From: an uncultured Clostridia bacterium
GTDB lineage: Bacteria; Bacillota; Clostridia; TANB77; CAG-508
Direction of reading: 5' to 3'
NCBI GenBank assembly: GCA_944390975.1
Contig: CALXRX010000001.1
Coordinates: 1 to 64,000 of the forward strand
Length of the DNA: 64,000 bases
Position numbers and translations under genes: made by a program. This document shows positions 8,719 through 18,238 of the stretch, one piece after another (within the stretch, counting starts at the first letter, position 1; each line of letters begins with the position of its first letter). A model generated the notes under the pieces. It had not been told where the DNA came from. It ran no database searches and saw only the letters and a list, made by a program, of their open reading frames with translations.

Positions 8719-8765
8719 AAAAGATGCAAGTGCAACTTTTATGTTTTATAAATTATTGATATAAA
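8719..8765. promoter_or_regulatory. Palindromic operator and nrdD promoter
   Basis: AAAAGATGCA-AG-TGCAACTTTT at 8719-8740 is an inverted repeat with one mismatch per 10 bp arm. An extended -10 (TGATATAAA, 8757-8765) serves nrdD; no good -35 is present 17 bp upstream. The palindrome centre lies near -42 from the predicted start, the class II activator position of Crp/Fnr proteins. On the minus strand TATAAT (8719-8714) abuts the palindrome, so the regulator gene may be autoregulated. Confidence 0.5.
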
Positions 8766-8800
8766 ATACATATGAAATTAATAAGGGAGGAACAAAAGAA

Positions 8801-10993
8801 ATGAAAATTGTAAAAAGAGATGGACACATTGTAGACTATGATCCAGAGAAAATTAGAGTAGCAATAGGGAAAGCTAATAATGAAGTAAAAGCAAAAGAAA
8901 AAGTATCAAAAGAACAAATTAAAGAAATCATAACCTATATTGAAGATTTAGACAAAAAAAGAATATTAGTAGAAGACATTCAAGACATTATTGAGCAAAA
9001 GTTAATGGAATTTGATAAATATGAATTAGCTAAAAAGTATATTACATATAGATATACAAGAGAATTAGTAAGAAAAGCTAATACAACAGATAAATCAATA
9101 AAAGAGTTAATTGAAGGTGAAAATGAATACTGGAATAGTGAAAATTCTAACAAAAATGCAGAAGTAGTAACAACACAAAGAGACTACTTAGCAGGTATAA
9201 CAAGTACAGATATAACAAGAAGATTTTTACTTCCAGAAGACATAGTAGAAGCACATGATGCAGGAATAATACATTTTCATGATGCAGATTATTTTGCACA
9301 AAATGCGCTACATAATTGTGAACTAATTAACTTAGATGACATGTTACAAAATGGAACAGTAATAAATGGAGTAATGATTGAAAAACCACATAGATTTATA
9401 ACAGCAGCAACAATTGCAACACAAATTATACTTGCAGTTACTTCCTCAAGTTATGGTGGAGCAACAGTATCACTTACACATTTAGCACCATTTGTAAGAT
9501 TAAGTTATGAAAAATACTATAAAAAATATGAAGAAAGAAATTTAAGTAAAGAAGACTGCAAAAAATTTGCTATGCAAGATACAAAAAAAGAAGTTGAAGA
9601 TGGAGTACAAACATTCAATTATCAAGTAAACTCTATGACAAATACAAACGGACAAGCACCATTTTTATCAGTATGTATGTATTTAGGAGAAACAGACGAA
9701 TATAAAGAAGAACTAGCAATGATAATTGAAGAATTTTTAAAACAAAGAATAGTAGGATTCAAAAATGAAAAAGGTGTTTATATAACACCAGCATTCCCAA
9801 AGCTTTTATATATTCTTGAAGAAGACAATATACGTAAAGAAAGTAAATATTGGTATTTAACAAAATTAGCTGCAGAATGTACAGCAAAAAGAATGGTACC
9901 AGACTATATTTCAGAAAAAGTAATGTTAGAATTAAAGAAAAACGAATATGGAGAAGGAGAATGTTATCCATGTATGGGATGTAGATCATTCTTAACACCA
10001 GATAGAACTATGAGCATTGGAAATATAGCAAAAGCGAAAAACTATGTTGAAGGAAAAGGTAAATATTATGGAAGGTTTAATCAAGGTGTTGTTACAATAA
10101 ACTTACCAGATGTTGCACTTTCTTCTGGCGGAGATATGGATGAGTTCTGGAAAATATTTGATGAAAGACTAGAATTATGTCATAGAGCATTACAATTAAG
10201 ACATAAAAGACTAAGCAATGCAACTAGTGATGTAGCACCTATTTTATGGCAACATGGAGCATTAGCAAGGCTAGAAAAAGGAGAATCTATACATGAATTA
10301 TTACATCATGGATATTCAACCATTTCACTTGGTTATGCTGGTTTATATGAATGTGTTAAATATATGACAGGACATTCACACACAGATAATGGAGAAGGAA
10401 AAGAATTTGGAATAAAAGTAATGCAACATCTAAATGATGCAGCAGGTAAATGGAAAGCAGAAGAAGACATAGACTATTCTGTATATGGCTCACCAATAGA
10501 ATCAACAACATATAAATTTGCTAAATGCTTAAAAGAAAGATTTGGTACAGTAAAAGGTATTACAGATAGAGGATATATTACAAACTCATATCATGTACCT
10601 GTATTTGAAGAAATAGATGCATTTTCTAAATTAAAATTAGAAAGTGAATTCCAAAAATTAAGTCCAGGAGGAGCGATTTCTTATATAGAAACACCAAATC
10701 TACAAGGAAATTTAGATGTAATAATTGAAGTTATACAATTTATATATGATAACATTATGTATGCAGAGTTAAATACAAAATCAGATTATTGCCAAAAGTG
10801 CGGATATACAGGAGAAATATTAATTGATGATAATTTAGAATGGTATTGTCCAAACTGTGGAAATAGAGATCACAATACTTTAAATGTTGCAAGACGTACT
10901 TGTGGATACATTGGTACTAACTTTTGGAATAAAGGAAGAACAGAAGAAATAAAAGAAAGAGTATTACATATAGATAATAAGGTGGATGAATAA
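8801..10993 (+). CDS. nrdD: Anaerobic ribonucleoside-triphosphate reductase (class III)
   Basis: 730 residues. An ATP-cone allosteric domain occupies about residues 1-90 (MKIVKRDGHIVDYDPEKI). The catalytic barrel follows, containing FHDADYFAQNALHNCELINL and PCMGCRSFL. The C-terminus has a zinc site of two CxxC pairs (C664/C667, C683/C686) and the glycyl-radical loop RRTCGYIGTNFW with the radical glycine at about residue 702. The enzyme reduces NTPs to dNTPs using a glycyl radical made by NrdG; it is destroyed by oxygen, which fits an anaerobe. nrdG follows after 2 bp. The start ATG has GGGAGG nine bases upstream. Confidence 0.98.
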   Translation: MKIVKRDGHIVDYDPEKIRVAIGKANNEVKAKEKVSKEQIKEIITYIEDLDKKRILVEDIQDIIEQKLMEFDKYELAKKYITYRYTRELVRKANTTDKSIKELIEGENEYWNSENSNKNAEVVTTQRDYLAGITSTDITRRFLLPEDIVEAHDAGIIHFHDADYFAQNALHNCELINLDDMLQNGTVINGVMIEKPHRFITAATIATQIILAVTSSSYGGATVSLTHLAPFVRLSYEKYYKKYEERNLSKEDCKKFAMQDTKKEVEDGVQTFNYQVNSMTNTNGQAPFLSVCMYLGETDEYKEELAMIIEEFLKQRIVGFKNEKGVYITPAFPKLLYILEEDNIRKESKYWYLTKLAAECTAKRMVPDYISEKVMLELKKNEYGEGECYPCMGCRSFLTPDRTMSIGNIAKAKNYVEGKGKYYGRFNQGVVTINLPDVALSSGGDMDEFWKIFDERLELCHRALQLRHKRLSNATSDVAPILWQHGALARLEKGESIHELLHHGYSTISLGYAGLYECVKYMTGHSHTDNGEGKEFGIKVMQHLNDAAGKWKAEEDIDYSVYGSPIESTTYKFAKCLKERFGTVKGITDRGYITNSYHVPVFEEIDAFSKLKLESEFQKLSPGGAISYIETPNLQGNLDVIIEVIQFIYDNIMYAELNTKSDYCQKCGYTGEILIDDNLEWYCPNCGNRDHNTLNVARRTCGYIGTNFWNKGRTEEIKERVLHIDNKVDE

Positions 10994-10995
10994 GC

Positions 10996-11484
10996 ATGAG
11001 ATACAACTTAATAAGAAAAATGGATATATCAAATGGACCAGGAGTAAGAGTTTCCATATTTATGCAAGGATGTCACTTCCATTGTAAAGATTGCTTTAAT
11101 AAAGAAACATGGGATTTTAATGGAGGAAAAGAATTTACAGATGAAACAATTGGCAAAGTACTACAACTATGCGAAAAAAATGAAGTGAAAGGATTATCAA
11201 TATTAGGCGGTGAGCCAATGCACCCAAGCAACATAGAAGGAACTACAAAGCTTGCAAAAGAATTTAAAGAAAAATACCCTAAAAAAAATATATGGGTATG
11301 GTCAGGTTTTAAGTATGAAGAGTTAAAAGATAAAGAAGTGTTAAATTACATAGATGTATTAGTAGATGGAATTTATAAAGATGAATTACATGATCCTACT
11401 TTGAAATGGAGAGGGTCATCAAACCAAAGAGTGATAGACATTAAAAAAACTTTAGAAAATAATGAACTTAATTTACTAAAATAA
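10996..11484 (+). CDS. nrdG: Anaerobic ribonucleotide reductase activase (radical SAM)
   Basis: 162 residues, the usual NrdG length. The radical SAM [4Fe-4S] ligands are in QGCHFHCKDCFNKETW (C-x3-C-x2-C), and SILGGEPMHP is the GGE motif that binds the SAM amino group. NrdG cleaves S-adenosylmethionine to install the glycyl radical on NrdD. It lies 2 bp after nrdD, with its ribosome binding site (AAGGTGGATG) inside the end of nrdD, and shares the same transcript, which terminates at 11504. Confidence 0.97.
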   Translation: MRYNLIRKMDISNGPGVRVSIFMQGCHFHCKDCFNKETWDFNGGKEFTDETIGKVLQLCEKNEVKGLSILGGEPMHPSNIEGTTKLAKEFKEKYPKKNIWVWSGFKYEELKDKEVLNYIDVLVDGIYKDELHDPTLKWRGSSNQRVIDIKKTLENNELNLLK

Positions 11485-11503
11485 TAAACTTTTAACAAAT
11501 AAG

Positions 11504-11533
11504 AAAGATCAGTTTAATAAACTGGTCTTTTAA
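11504..11533 (+). terminator. Terminator of nrdDG
   Basis: AAAGATCAGTTT at 11504-11515 pairs with AAACTGGTCTTT at 11519-11530 (one G-T pair) over a very short loop and runs into TTTT. Confidence 0.8.
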
Positions 11534-11591
11534 AATAGCAAAATGAAATTTTTTTTGATATAATGGAAGAAAAAACAATTGTTAAGTATGG

Positions 11592-11646
11592 TTGACAAAA
11601 TTTCAAAGTGAAATTGGTAGTATGCAACTAAAATTTACAGTATAAT
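11592..11646 (+). promoter_or_regulatory. Promoter region and possible operator of the XRE regulator
   Basis: TTGACA (11592-11597) is followed by the perfect inverted repeat AATTTCA-AAG-TGAAATT (11599-11615), then GGTAG at 11616-11620 and TATAAT at 11641-11646. GGTAG lies 25 bp upstream of TATAAT (start to start). The same GGTAG-to-TATAAT distance recurs before the paralogous XRE gene at 39040. A likely autoregulatory operator; exact binding sites are inferred. Confidence 0.4.
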
Positions 11647-11677
11647 ATTAACAAATGAATAAAAGGAGGAGAAAAAA

Positions 11678-12400
11678 ATGACATTAGGAGAAAGGCTATT
11701 TCAATATAGAAATAGTATTAATTTAAGCCAAGAAAAATTGGCAGAAAAAATAGGAGTTACAAGGCAAACAATATCTAAATGGGAAACAGACCAAAGCACA
11801 CCAGATTTTGATAAAATAGAGCCTCTTTGTAAAGTGTTTGGTATTACTACAGATGAATTAATTAAAGGAGATAAAACTTCAAATAAAGAAGAAATAAAAC
11901 AAGATCAAGACAATTATAATGAAAAAAGAAATAAGAAAAAGGCTATTATTTTAAGTATAAGTATTTTTCTATACTGTATAGCAACTTTTAGTTTACCTTA
12001 TATGGTAGAGGTTTTAAATTATGAAGATGCACATGCAGTAATGATTTGGGCAGGTTTATGTACAGTTGCAACTGTTATGCTAGTGTTTTTCTTTGTGGCT
12101 TATCCAAAAAAGAAAGATATTAATACACAATCAGATATAAAAGAAAAAATAGAAGAAATTAAGCAAATACAAGAAGAGGTAAATCAAATTGAAAAAAACA
12201 ATAAAGAGGTAGATACAAAAAACAAAACAGAAGATTTAGTAATAGAAGCATGTGCAATTTTTTTCTTAATAATATATTTATCTGTAAGTTTTTTAACTAT
12301 GGCTTGGCACATTACATGGATTATATGGCTAGTTTTTGCTTTGGTACAACTTATAATAAAATTAATATTTAGTATGAAAGGAGAAAACAATGAAAAGTAA
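11678..12400 (+). CDS. XRE-family regulator with membrane domain
   Basis: 240 residues. Residues 1-65 are a classic helix-turn-helix_3 domain (LSQEKLAEKIGVTRQTISKW, then VFGITTDELIKGD). A charged linker leads to four hydrophobic segments, two near residues 87-140 and two near 190-235, separated by a Glu/Lys-rich coiled coil. The regulator is therefore membrane-tethered, as in several Firmicute XRE proteins that sense envelope state. The downstream DUF4097 gene overlaps by 11 bp, so the two are co-translated and probably functionally linked. A close HTH paralogue is at 39040. AAGGAGGAG precedes the ATG. Confidence 0.85.
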   Translation: MTLGERLFQYRNSINLSQEKLAEKIGVTRQTISKWETDQSTPDFDKIEPLCKVFGITTDELIKGDKTSNKEEIKQDQDNYNEKRNKKKAIILSISIFLYCIATFSLPYMVEVLNYEDAHAVMIWAGLCTVATVMLVFFFVAYPKKKDINTQSDIKEKIEEIKQIQEEVNQIEKNNKEVDTKNKTEDLVIEACAIFFLIIYLSVSFLTMAWHITWIIWLVFALVQLIIKLIFSMKGENNEK

Positions 12401-13397
12401 AGGGGTAAAGCTTTTCTTAATTATTATATTAGCATTAATTGCTATTGCATTAATAAATTTTATGATATATGCACTTATAAATAATAACAAAGATTCTAAG
12501 GTAAAATTATCTTTATTCAAATTTGGGAATAATACAGAAAAAATATTTGAAAAAGAATATAATCCAGAGGATTTAGATAAAATTCAAGTAAATGTTTCTT
12601 CATCAAATGTAAGAATTGAAAAAGTAGATAGTGACAAAATAAAAATTATAGCTTATGGGGATAAGGATGAGAAGATAAAAGAAAGTATAAAAGAAAAAGA
12701 ACTTTTAATAAGTAAGGAAAATACAAAAATATTTATTTTTGCAATGTTTTATTGGAGTAAAGAAGAAATTATTATACAAGTTCCTAATAAAGAGTGTAAC
12801 GAAGAATTTGAAATACATACATCTAGTGGAGATATAATAGCACCAGATTTAGATACTAATAATATACAGTTTGAGTCATCTTCTGGAAAGATAGAATGTG
12901 GAAATATAAATAATGGCAAATTAAAAAGTTCATCAGGAAATATTAGTGTTGCTAATGGAAATGAAGTAGAAATACAAGCAAGTTCTGGAAGTATAAAAGC
13001 AGGGAATTTTAATAAAATAACAGCAGAAGCATCCTCTGGGAAAATAGAGATTGGAACAATTGAAGAAGGCACAGTAAAAACATCATCTGGAAGAATAACA
13101 ATTGAAGGAGCAAAAAAGATACAAGCAGAAGCATCTTCAGGAAAAATAGACATTAATACAATAGAAGAATACTGTCATTTGACAACAAGTTCTGGAAGTA
13201 TAGATGTAGATTCATTAAATATAACAGAAAATTCTTATATAAGTGCTAAATCAGGAAGTGTTAGTATAAAAAGTAAAAATGATATTTATGTAGAAGCAAA
13301 TAGCAATTCAGGAGGCATTGATATAAAAAATAACAATAGAAAATCAGATATTGAATTAAAGGTAACTACTACTTCTGGAAGTATTAATATAGAATAA
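12390..13397 (+). CDS. DUF4097-family beta-strand repeat protein (putative adhesin)
   Basis: 335 residues with one N-terminal membrane helix (residues 7-28) and a long exported beta-helix or beta-solenoid built of about nine imperfect repeats around the phrase SSGKIEIGTIEEG / ASSGSIKAGNFN. This is the hallmark of DUF4097, often labelled putative adhesin although the role is unproven. In Firmicutes it commonly sits with membrane regulators of the cell-envelope stress type, as here with the overlapping XRE gene upstream. The ribosome binding site GAAAGGAG lies within the previous gene. A role in sensing or shielding the envelope is inference. Confidence 0.8.
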   Translation: MKSKGVKLFLIIILALIAIALINFMIYALINNNKDSKVKLSLFKFGNNTEKIFEKEYNPEDLDKIQVNVSSSNVRIEKVDSDKIKIIAYGDKDEKIKESIKEKELLISKENTKIFIFAMFYWSKEEIIIQVPNKECNEEFEIHTSSGDIIAPDLDTNNIQFESSSGKIECGNINNGKLKSSSGNISVANGNEVEIQASSGSIKAGNFNKITAEASSGKIEIGTIEEGTVKTSSGRITIEGAKKIQAEASSGKIDINTIEEYCHLTTSSGSIDVDSLNITENSYISAKSGSVSIKSKNDIYVEANSNSGGIDIKNNNRKSDIELKVTTTSGSINIE

Positions 13398-13546
13398 GAT
13401 ATATTGTTTGAAGGATATATCAATTAAGTACTTATAGTCTGAACTATAACTTTCAATGTTTTAATATTTGTAATAGAATATGGAATTTTTATTTTATATA
13501 TGTTATTATTTAGTAAGGATAAAAAAAGGAGCGTATAAAATAGAAG

Positions 13547-14209
13547 ATGAAAAAAATTCTTATTGTAGAAGATGATACAAGCATAAGCAGTGAATTAAAA
13601 GACTTATTAGATAATAGTGGATATAACGGAATAATATTAAAGGATTTTGAAAATACTTTTGAAGAGATTAAAAAAGAAAGTCCAGATTTAGTATTATTAG
13701 ATATAAATATTCCCAAATTAAATGGAGAGATGTTATTACAGAAAATAAGAAAAGAAAGTAATGTACCAGTTATAATGGTAACAAGTAAAAACACAGAAGC
13801 AGATGAAGTATTATCAATGAGTTATGGAGCAGATGATTATATAACAAAGCCATACAATCCAACTATACTATTATTAAGAATTAATGCAATTTTTAAAAGA
13901 ATGGAAAATAATAGTGCAATATTAACTTACAAAGATTTACAGTTAGATCCTAAAAAAGGCATTATCAAAAGCCCAAAAGAAGAATTACTTTTAACAAAAA
14001 ATGAAATGCTAATATTTACTTTTTTATTAGCAAATAAAGGAAATATTGTAACAAGAGATGAGTTAATGACAGATTTATGGAATAATAATTCCTATATAAA
14101 TGACAATGCTTTAAATGTAAATGTAAGTAGATTAAGAGCAAAGCTAACAGATTTCGGTTATGATGATGCAATAGAGACAAGAAAAGGTTTAGGATATATA
14201 TTAAAATAG
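13547..14209 (+). CDS. OmpR-family response regulator of Bce-type module 1
   Basis: 220 residues. The receiver domain (residues 1-115) contains the acidic pocket near residue 9 (EDD), the phosphorylation site in LVLLDINIPKLNGE, the T in MVTSKN and K in ITKPY. The C-terminal winged helix (DELMTDLWNNN, NVNVSRLRAKL, IETRKGLGYILK) is OmpR-type. It pairs with the histidine kinase 21 bp downstream and an ABC transporter after it: the BceRS-BceAB arrangement that senses and exports antimicrobial peptides such as bacitracin. It probably binds the inverted repeat at 15273. TTATAGT-CTGA-ACTATAA at 13432-13449 is a small hairpin in its leader region. Confidence 0.93.
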   Translation: MKKILIVEDDTSISSELKDLLDNSGYNGIILKDFENTFEEIKKESPDLVLLDINIPKLNGEMLLQKIRKESNVPVIMVTSKNTEADEVLSMSYGADDYITKPYNPTILLLRINAIFKRMENNSAILTYKDLQLDPKKGIIKSPKEELLLTKNEMLIFTFLLANKGNIVTRDELMTDLWNNNSYINDNALNVNVSRLRAKLTDFGYDDAIETRKGLGYILK

Positions 14210-14230
14210 TTATGAAAGGATAAAAAATAA

Positions 14231-15253
14231 ATGAAATTTAGTAAATACATAAAAGATAACTATTTAACTTTATTGCTATTTAGTTTCATAATAGCGATTA
14301 TAGAGTTGATATTAATAACCTTTGAAACCAATAAACAAGCAATAATAGGAGTAGCAATTACAGCAATAATAGGTTGTATAGTTGGTATAGTATATAATTT
14401 TGAAAGAAAAAGAAAATTTTATAATAAATTTTTAAATGATTTAGATTTATTAGATAAAAAGTATTTAATAACAGAAATGATAGAAAAACCTGACTTTTAT
14501 GAAGGAAAAATTATATATGATGCTTTATATGAAATAGATAAATCCATGGTTGAAAGAATAAAAGAATATAGTTTAAGTATTGCGGATTTTAAAGAATATA
14601 TAGAATTATGGATTCATGAAGTAAAATTACCACTAGCGTCAATGAATTTAATCTTACATAATCATAAGGAATTATCGGACAAAAAAGTAGTAGAACAATT
14701 AAAAAGAATAGATGATGATGTTGAACAAGTACTGTATTATGTAAGAAGTGAGAATGCAGAAAAAGATTATTTAATTAAAGAAACAGAACTAAAAAAGGTT
14801 ATATCAAATGTTGCGATAAAAAATAAAGATATATTACTAGAAAACAATATTAATTTTGAAGTAGAGGTAGGAGATACAAAAGTATTTACAGATTCTAAGT
14901 GGCTTGAATTTATTATTAATCAAATTGTAAGTAATAGTATAAAGTATGTAAGGGATAATGCAGAGCATTACATAAAAATAACTATTGAGGAAAACAATAA
15001 AAATGTAATTTTAAAAATTTATGATAATGGAATAGGAATTGCTAAAAGTGATATTCATAAAGTATTTGATAAAACGTTCACAGGAAAGAACGGAAGAAAA
15101 GTAGAAACATCAACAGGAATGGGATTATATATAGTAAAACAGCTTTGTAAAAAATTAGGACATAAAATTACCATAGATTCAGAAGAAAATAAGTATACAG
15201 AAGTAAGCATTCTATTTGGTAAAAATGATTTTTATGAGGTAAGAAATAAATAA
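14231..15253 (+). CDS. Intramembrane-sensing histidine kinase of Bce-type module 1
   Basis: 340 residues. Two N-terminal membrane helices (about 15-33 and 37-56) are separated by only a few residues, so there is no external sensor domain: typical of BceS-like kinases, which read the activity of their partner transporter. The H-box is ELWIHEVKLPLASMN, followed by N-box NQIVSNSIKYV, G-box DNGIGI, and the FTGKNGRK loop with STGMGLYIVKQ. Upon transporter flux it phosphorylates the response regulator encoded immediately upstream. The transporter genes follow after a 111 bp gap holding the operator. Confidence 0.92.
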   Translation: MKFSKYIKDNYLTLLLFSFIIAIIELILITFETNKQAIIGVAITAIIGCIVGIVYNFERKRKFYNKFLNDLDLLDKKYLITEMIEKPDFYEGKIIYDALYEIDKSMVERIKEYSLSIADFKEYIELWIHEVKLPLASMNLILHNHKELSDKKVVEQLKRIDDDVEQVLYYVRSENAEKDYLIKETELKKVISNVAIKNKDILLENNINFEVEVGDTKVFTDSKWLEFIINQIVSNSIKYVRDNAEHYIKITIEENNKNVILKIYDNGIGIAKSDIHKVFDKTFTGKNGRKVETSTGMGLYIVKQLCKKLGHKITIDSEENKYTEVSILFGKNDFYEVRNK

Positions 15254-15272
15254 GTATAATTAAAAATATTTT

Positions 15273-15340
15273 AAACCTTACAATTTTGTAAGGTTTTGTA
15301 ATGTTAAAAGAAGGACAAAACAAAATAAATTCTCTATAAT
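15273..15340 (+). promoter_or_regulatory. Response-regulator operator and promoter of Bce transporter 1
   Basis: AAACCTTACAA-TT-TTGTAAGGTTT (15273-15296) is a perfect 11 bp inverted repeat containing CTTACA-N4-TGTAAG, with another TGTAA at 15297 as a direct half-site 10 bp on. TATAAT lies at 15335-15340 behind a weak -35, AGGACA (15312-15317). The second half-site begins 38 bp upstream of the -10, the same distance as at module 2. An activator-dependent promoter is inferred. Confidence 0.7.
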
Positions 15341-15364
15341 GAAAAATGAAAGGAGAGATGAAAG

Positions 15365-16132
15365 ATGTCTGTAATATTAAAAATTGATAAAGTTGAAAAA
15401 TATTATGGTAGTAAATCTAGTTTAACAAAAGCTTTAGACAATTTATCTTTTGAAATAGATAAAGGAGAATTTGTAGCAATAATGGGAGCGTCAGGCTCTG
15501 GTAAAACAACTTTATTAAACTGTATATCTACAATTGACAAAGTAACCTCTGGACACATTTTCGTTGGTGGAGAGGACATTACAAAATTAAGAGGAAATGA
15601 TTTAAATAAATTTAGAAGGGAGAAGCTTGGATTCATATTTCAGGATTTTAATTTATTAGATACTTTAACAGCTTATGAAAATATTTCTTTAGCACTTTCT
15701 ATCCAGAATAAAACTGCTAAAGAAATAGAAAATACTGTTAATGATGTAGCAACAAAGTTGGGAATAAAAGAAGTATTAAATAAATATCCTTACCAAATGT
15801 CAGGAGGACAAAAACAACGAGTAGCTTCAGCAAGAGCAATTATAACAGAGCCACAAATTGTTTTAGCAGATGAGCCAACAGGAGCTTTAGATAGTAAATC
15901 TTCAAAAATGTTATTAGAAAGTTTTGCACACTTAAATGAAAATTTTGATACAACAATTTTAATGGTAACACATGATAGCTTTTGTGCTTCCTATGCAAGT
16001 AGAGTTATTTTTATAAAAGATGGAAAAGTATTTAATGAGATAATAAAAGGAAATAGTTCAAGAAAAGAGTTCTTTGACAAGATTATAGATGTTGTAACCT
16101 TGCTTGGAGGTGAGGAAGATGCCAACTATTAA
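15365..16132 (+). CDS. Bce-type ABC transporter ATPase (module 1)
   Basis: 255 residues. Walker A GASGSGKTT near residue 41, Q-loop FIFQDFNLLD, signature MSGGQKQRV, Walker B VLADEPTGALD, H-loop MVTHD. It is the BceA/LolD-type ATPase that powers a ten-helix permease encoded by the overlapping next gene (14 bp overlap). Bce transporters free cell-wall precursors from peptide antibiotics and at the same time signal to the kinase. AAAGGAGAG precedes the ATG. It is highly similar to the ATPase of module 2 at 41446 (for example the shared stretch RVASARAIIT). Confidence 0.94.
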   Translation: MSVILKIDKVEKYYGSKSSLTKALDNLSFEIDKGEFVAIMGASGSGKTTLLNCISTIDKVTSGHIFVGGEDITKLRGNDLNKFRREKLGFIFQDFNLLDTLTAYENISLALSIQNKTAKEIENTVNDVATKLGIKEVLNKYPYQMSGGQKQRVASARAIITEPQIVLADEPTGALDSKSSKMLLESFAHLNENFDTTILMVTHDSFCASYASRVIFIKDGKVFNEIIKGNSSRKEFFDKIIDVVTLLGGEEDANY

Positions 16133-18185
16133 ATTATCTTTTAGGAATATAAAGAAAAGTATTAAAGATTATGCTATTTATTTTTTTACACTAATATTAG
16201 GTGTTGCTATATTTTATGTGTTTAATAGTATTGAAAGTCAAACAGTATTATTGGATGTAAGTAAAAGCACGTATGAGATTATAGACATGATGACAAATAT
16301 GCTATCTGCTGCAAGTGTTTTTGTAGCCTTTATTTTAGGGTTTTTGATTATTTATGCTAGTAGATTTTTAATGAAAAGAAGGAATAAAGAGTTTGGAATA
16401 TATATGCTACTTGGTATGAGCAAAAGAAAGATATCAATGGTATTATTTTTTGAAACCATATTAATTGGAATTATATCATTAGTAGTAGGGCTAGGGATAG
16501 GAGTAATACTTTCACAACTTATGAGTATGCTAGTTGCAAATATGTTTGAAGCGGATATGAGAAAATATGAATTTATATTTTCAATGGATAGCTGTGTTAA
16601 AACATTTATTTATTTTGGAATTATGTATGTAATAGTGATGTTTTTTAATGTAATTAATGTAGGAAAATGTAAATTGATTGACTTAATACAAACAAGCAAA
16701 AAATCAGAAACTGTAAAAATGAAAAATCCACTTCTTTGTACAATTATATTTATTGTTTCAAGTATGGTATTAGGATATGCTTATTATATGGTAACAGGTG
16801 GTATTGATGCAACAATAAAAACTCCAGAAGATATACTTAAGCCCATTTTGTTAGGTGCAATTTCAACATTTTTCATATTTTGGTCTTTATCTGGATTGAT
16901 TTTAAAAATTGTTATGAGTATGAAGAATGTATATGTAAAAGGACTAAATACTTTCACACTAAGACAAGTAAGTAGTAAAATTAATACAACTGTATTTTCA
17001 ATGACTGTTATATCTCTAATGCTATTTGTAACTATTTGTGTTTTGTCAAGTGCTTTATCCTTAAAAAATTCTATGACAGCAAATTTAAATGAATTAGCAC
17101 CTGCAGATATACAATTATCTATATCTATAAAAGATGATAAGTGGTTAAATCAAGGTTATAGCGTGAAACAAATTGAAAATTCTAAATTGGGTGTTAGAAA
17201 AACTCTAGAAGCATTTGACTTTCATCTTGATGATTATCTAAAAGACTATATAGAATATAACTCGTATAGAATGGAAGATTTGACATTTGGAGATTCACTT
17301 GGAGATAGTTTAGAATATATAAAAAATAATTCAACATCAATGATTCCATACAATATGCCAGAAGAAATTATGACAATAAGTGATTATAATAAAGTAGCGA
17401 AATTTTATGGAAATGAAGAATATACATTAAATGAGGATGAATATATCATTATTGCAGATTATGATTCTATGGTTAGTATAAGAAATGTTGCACTAAAAAA
17501 TAATCAAAAACTTACCATATTTGGTTATACTTTAAAACCAAAATATAAAGAATGTCAGAATGGATTTACGGAGATGTCAAGTAATCATATAAATTCTGGA
17601 ATTATAATAGTACCGGATGAGGTTGTAAGAGGACAAAATACTTCGTTTAATTCTATAATAGGAAATTATTATACAACTTCTTTAGATGAACAACGAGAAA
17701 TACAACAACAAATTAGAAATTTAAGTAATAATCCACAAGCATCAGAATACAGTATGCCATCAATTAATAGTAGGGTGGATATAAGTGAAGCTAGCATTGG
17801 ATTGGGAGGGTTAGTAACATTTTTAGGCTTATACTTAGGAATTGTATTTTTAATTGCGAGTGTTGCAATTTTGGCATTAAAAGAATTAACAGAAAACACA
17901 GATAATAAAGAAAGATATAAGATGCTTAGAAAACTTGGAGTAGATGAAAAAATGATTAACCAATCTTTATTTAGACAAATTGCAATATTTTTTATGTTTC
18001 CACTATTAATAGCAATTATTCATTCTATATTTGGAATAACATTTTGTAGTTATATTATATCTACATTTGGAAATAAACAGTTATTAAATTCAATTATTAT
18101 GACAGCTATATTTATTATAGTTATTTATGGGGGATACTTTTTAATAACTTATGTATGTAGCAAAAATATTATAAAAGAGAGATAG
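16119..18185 (+). CDS. Bce-type ABC transporter permease (module 1)
   Basis: 688 residues from ATG 16119, which has GGAGGTGAGG just upstream; a TTG at 16104 would cover that site and is rejected. Ten membrane helices in the FtsX arrangement are apparent, including the motif NKEFGIYMLLGMSKRKI after helix 2 and KERYKMLRKLGVDEKMI before the last pair. Between helices 7 and 8 is an extracellular domain of about 200 residues (around residues 325-560), which in BceB-like proteins recognises the peptide antibiotic or its lipid target. The gene overlaps its ATPase and ends at a strong terminator. No YxeA-like gene follows, in contrast to module 2. Confidence 0.93.
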   Translation: MPTIKLSFRNIKKSIKDYAIYFFTLILGVAIFYVFNSIESQTVLLDVSKSTYEIIDMMTNMLSAASVFVAFILGFLIIYASRFLMKRRNKEFGIYMLLGMSKRKISMVLFFETILIGIISLVVGLGIGVILSQLMSMLVANMFEADMRKYEFIFSMDSCVKTFIYFGIMYVIVMFFNVINVGKCKLIDLIQTSKKSETVKMKNPLLCTIIFIVSSMVLGYAYYMVTGGIDATIKTPEDILKPILLGAISTFFIFWSLSGLILKIVMSMKNVYVKGLNTFTLRQVSSKINTTVFSMTVISLMLFVTICVLSSALSLKNSMTANLNELAPADIQLSISIKDDKWLNQGYSVKQIENSKLGVRKTLEAFDFHLDDYLKDYIEYNSYRMEDLTFGDSLGDSLEYIKNNSTSMIPYNMPEEIMTISDYNKVAKFYGNEEYTLNEDEYIIIADYDSMVSIRNVALKNNQKLTIFGYTLKPKYKECQNGFTEMSSNHINSGIIIVPDEVVRGQNTSFNSIIGNYYTTSLDEQREIQQQIRNLSNNPQASEYSMPSINSRVDISEASIGLGGLVTFLGLYLGIVFLIASVAILALKELTENTDNKERYKMLRKLGVDEKMINQSLFRQIAIFFMFPLLIAIIHSIFGITFCSYIISTFGNKQLLNSIIMTAIFIIVIYGGYFLITYVCSKNIIKER

Positions 18186-18195
18186 ATATCCTAAA

Positions 18196-18230
18196 ACAGA
18201 GAAACTGTAATGGTTTCTCTGTTAGTTTTA
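18196..18230 (+). terminator. Terminator of Bce module 1
   Basis: ACAGAGAAAC (18196-18205) pairs perfectly with GTTTCTCTGT (18213-18222) across a 7-base loop and is followed by TAGTTTTA. Confidence 0.8.
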
Positions 18231-18238
18231 ACTTTAAC

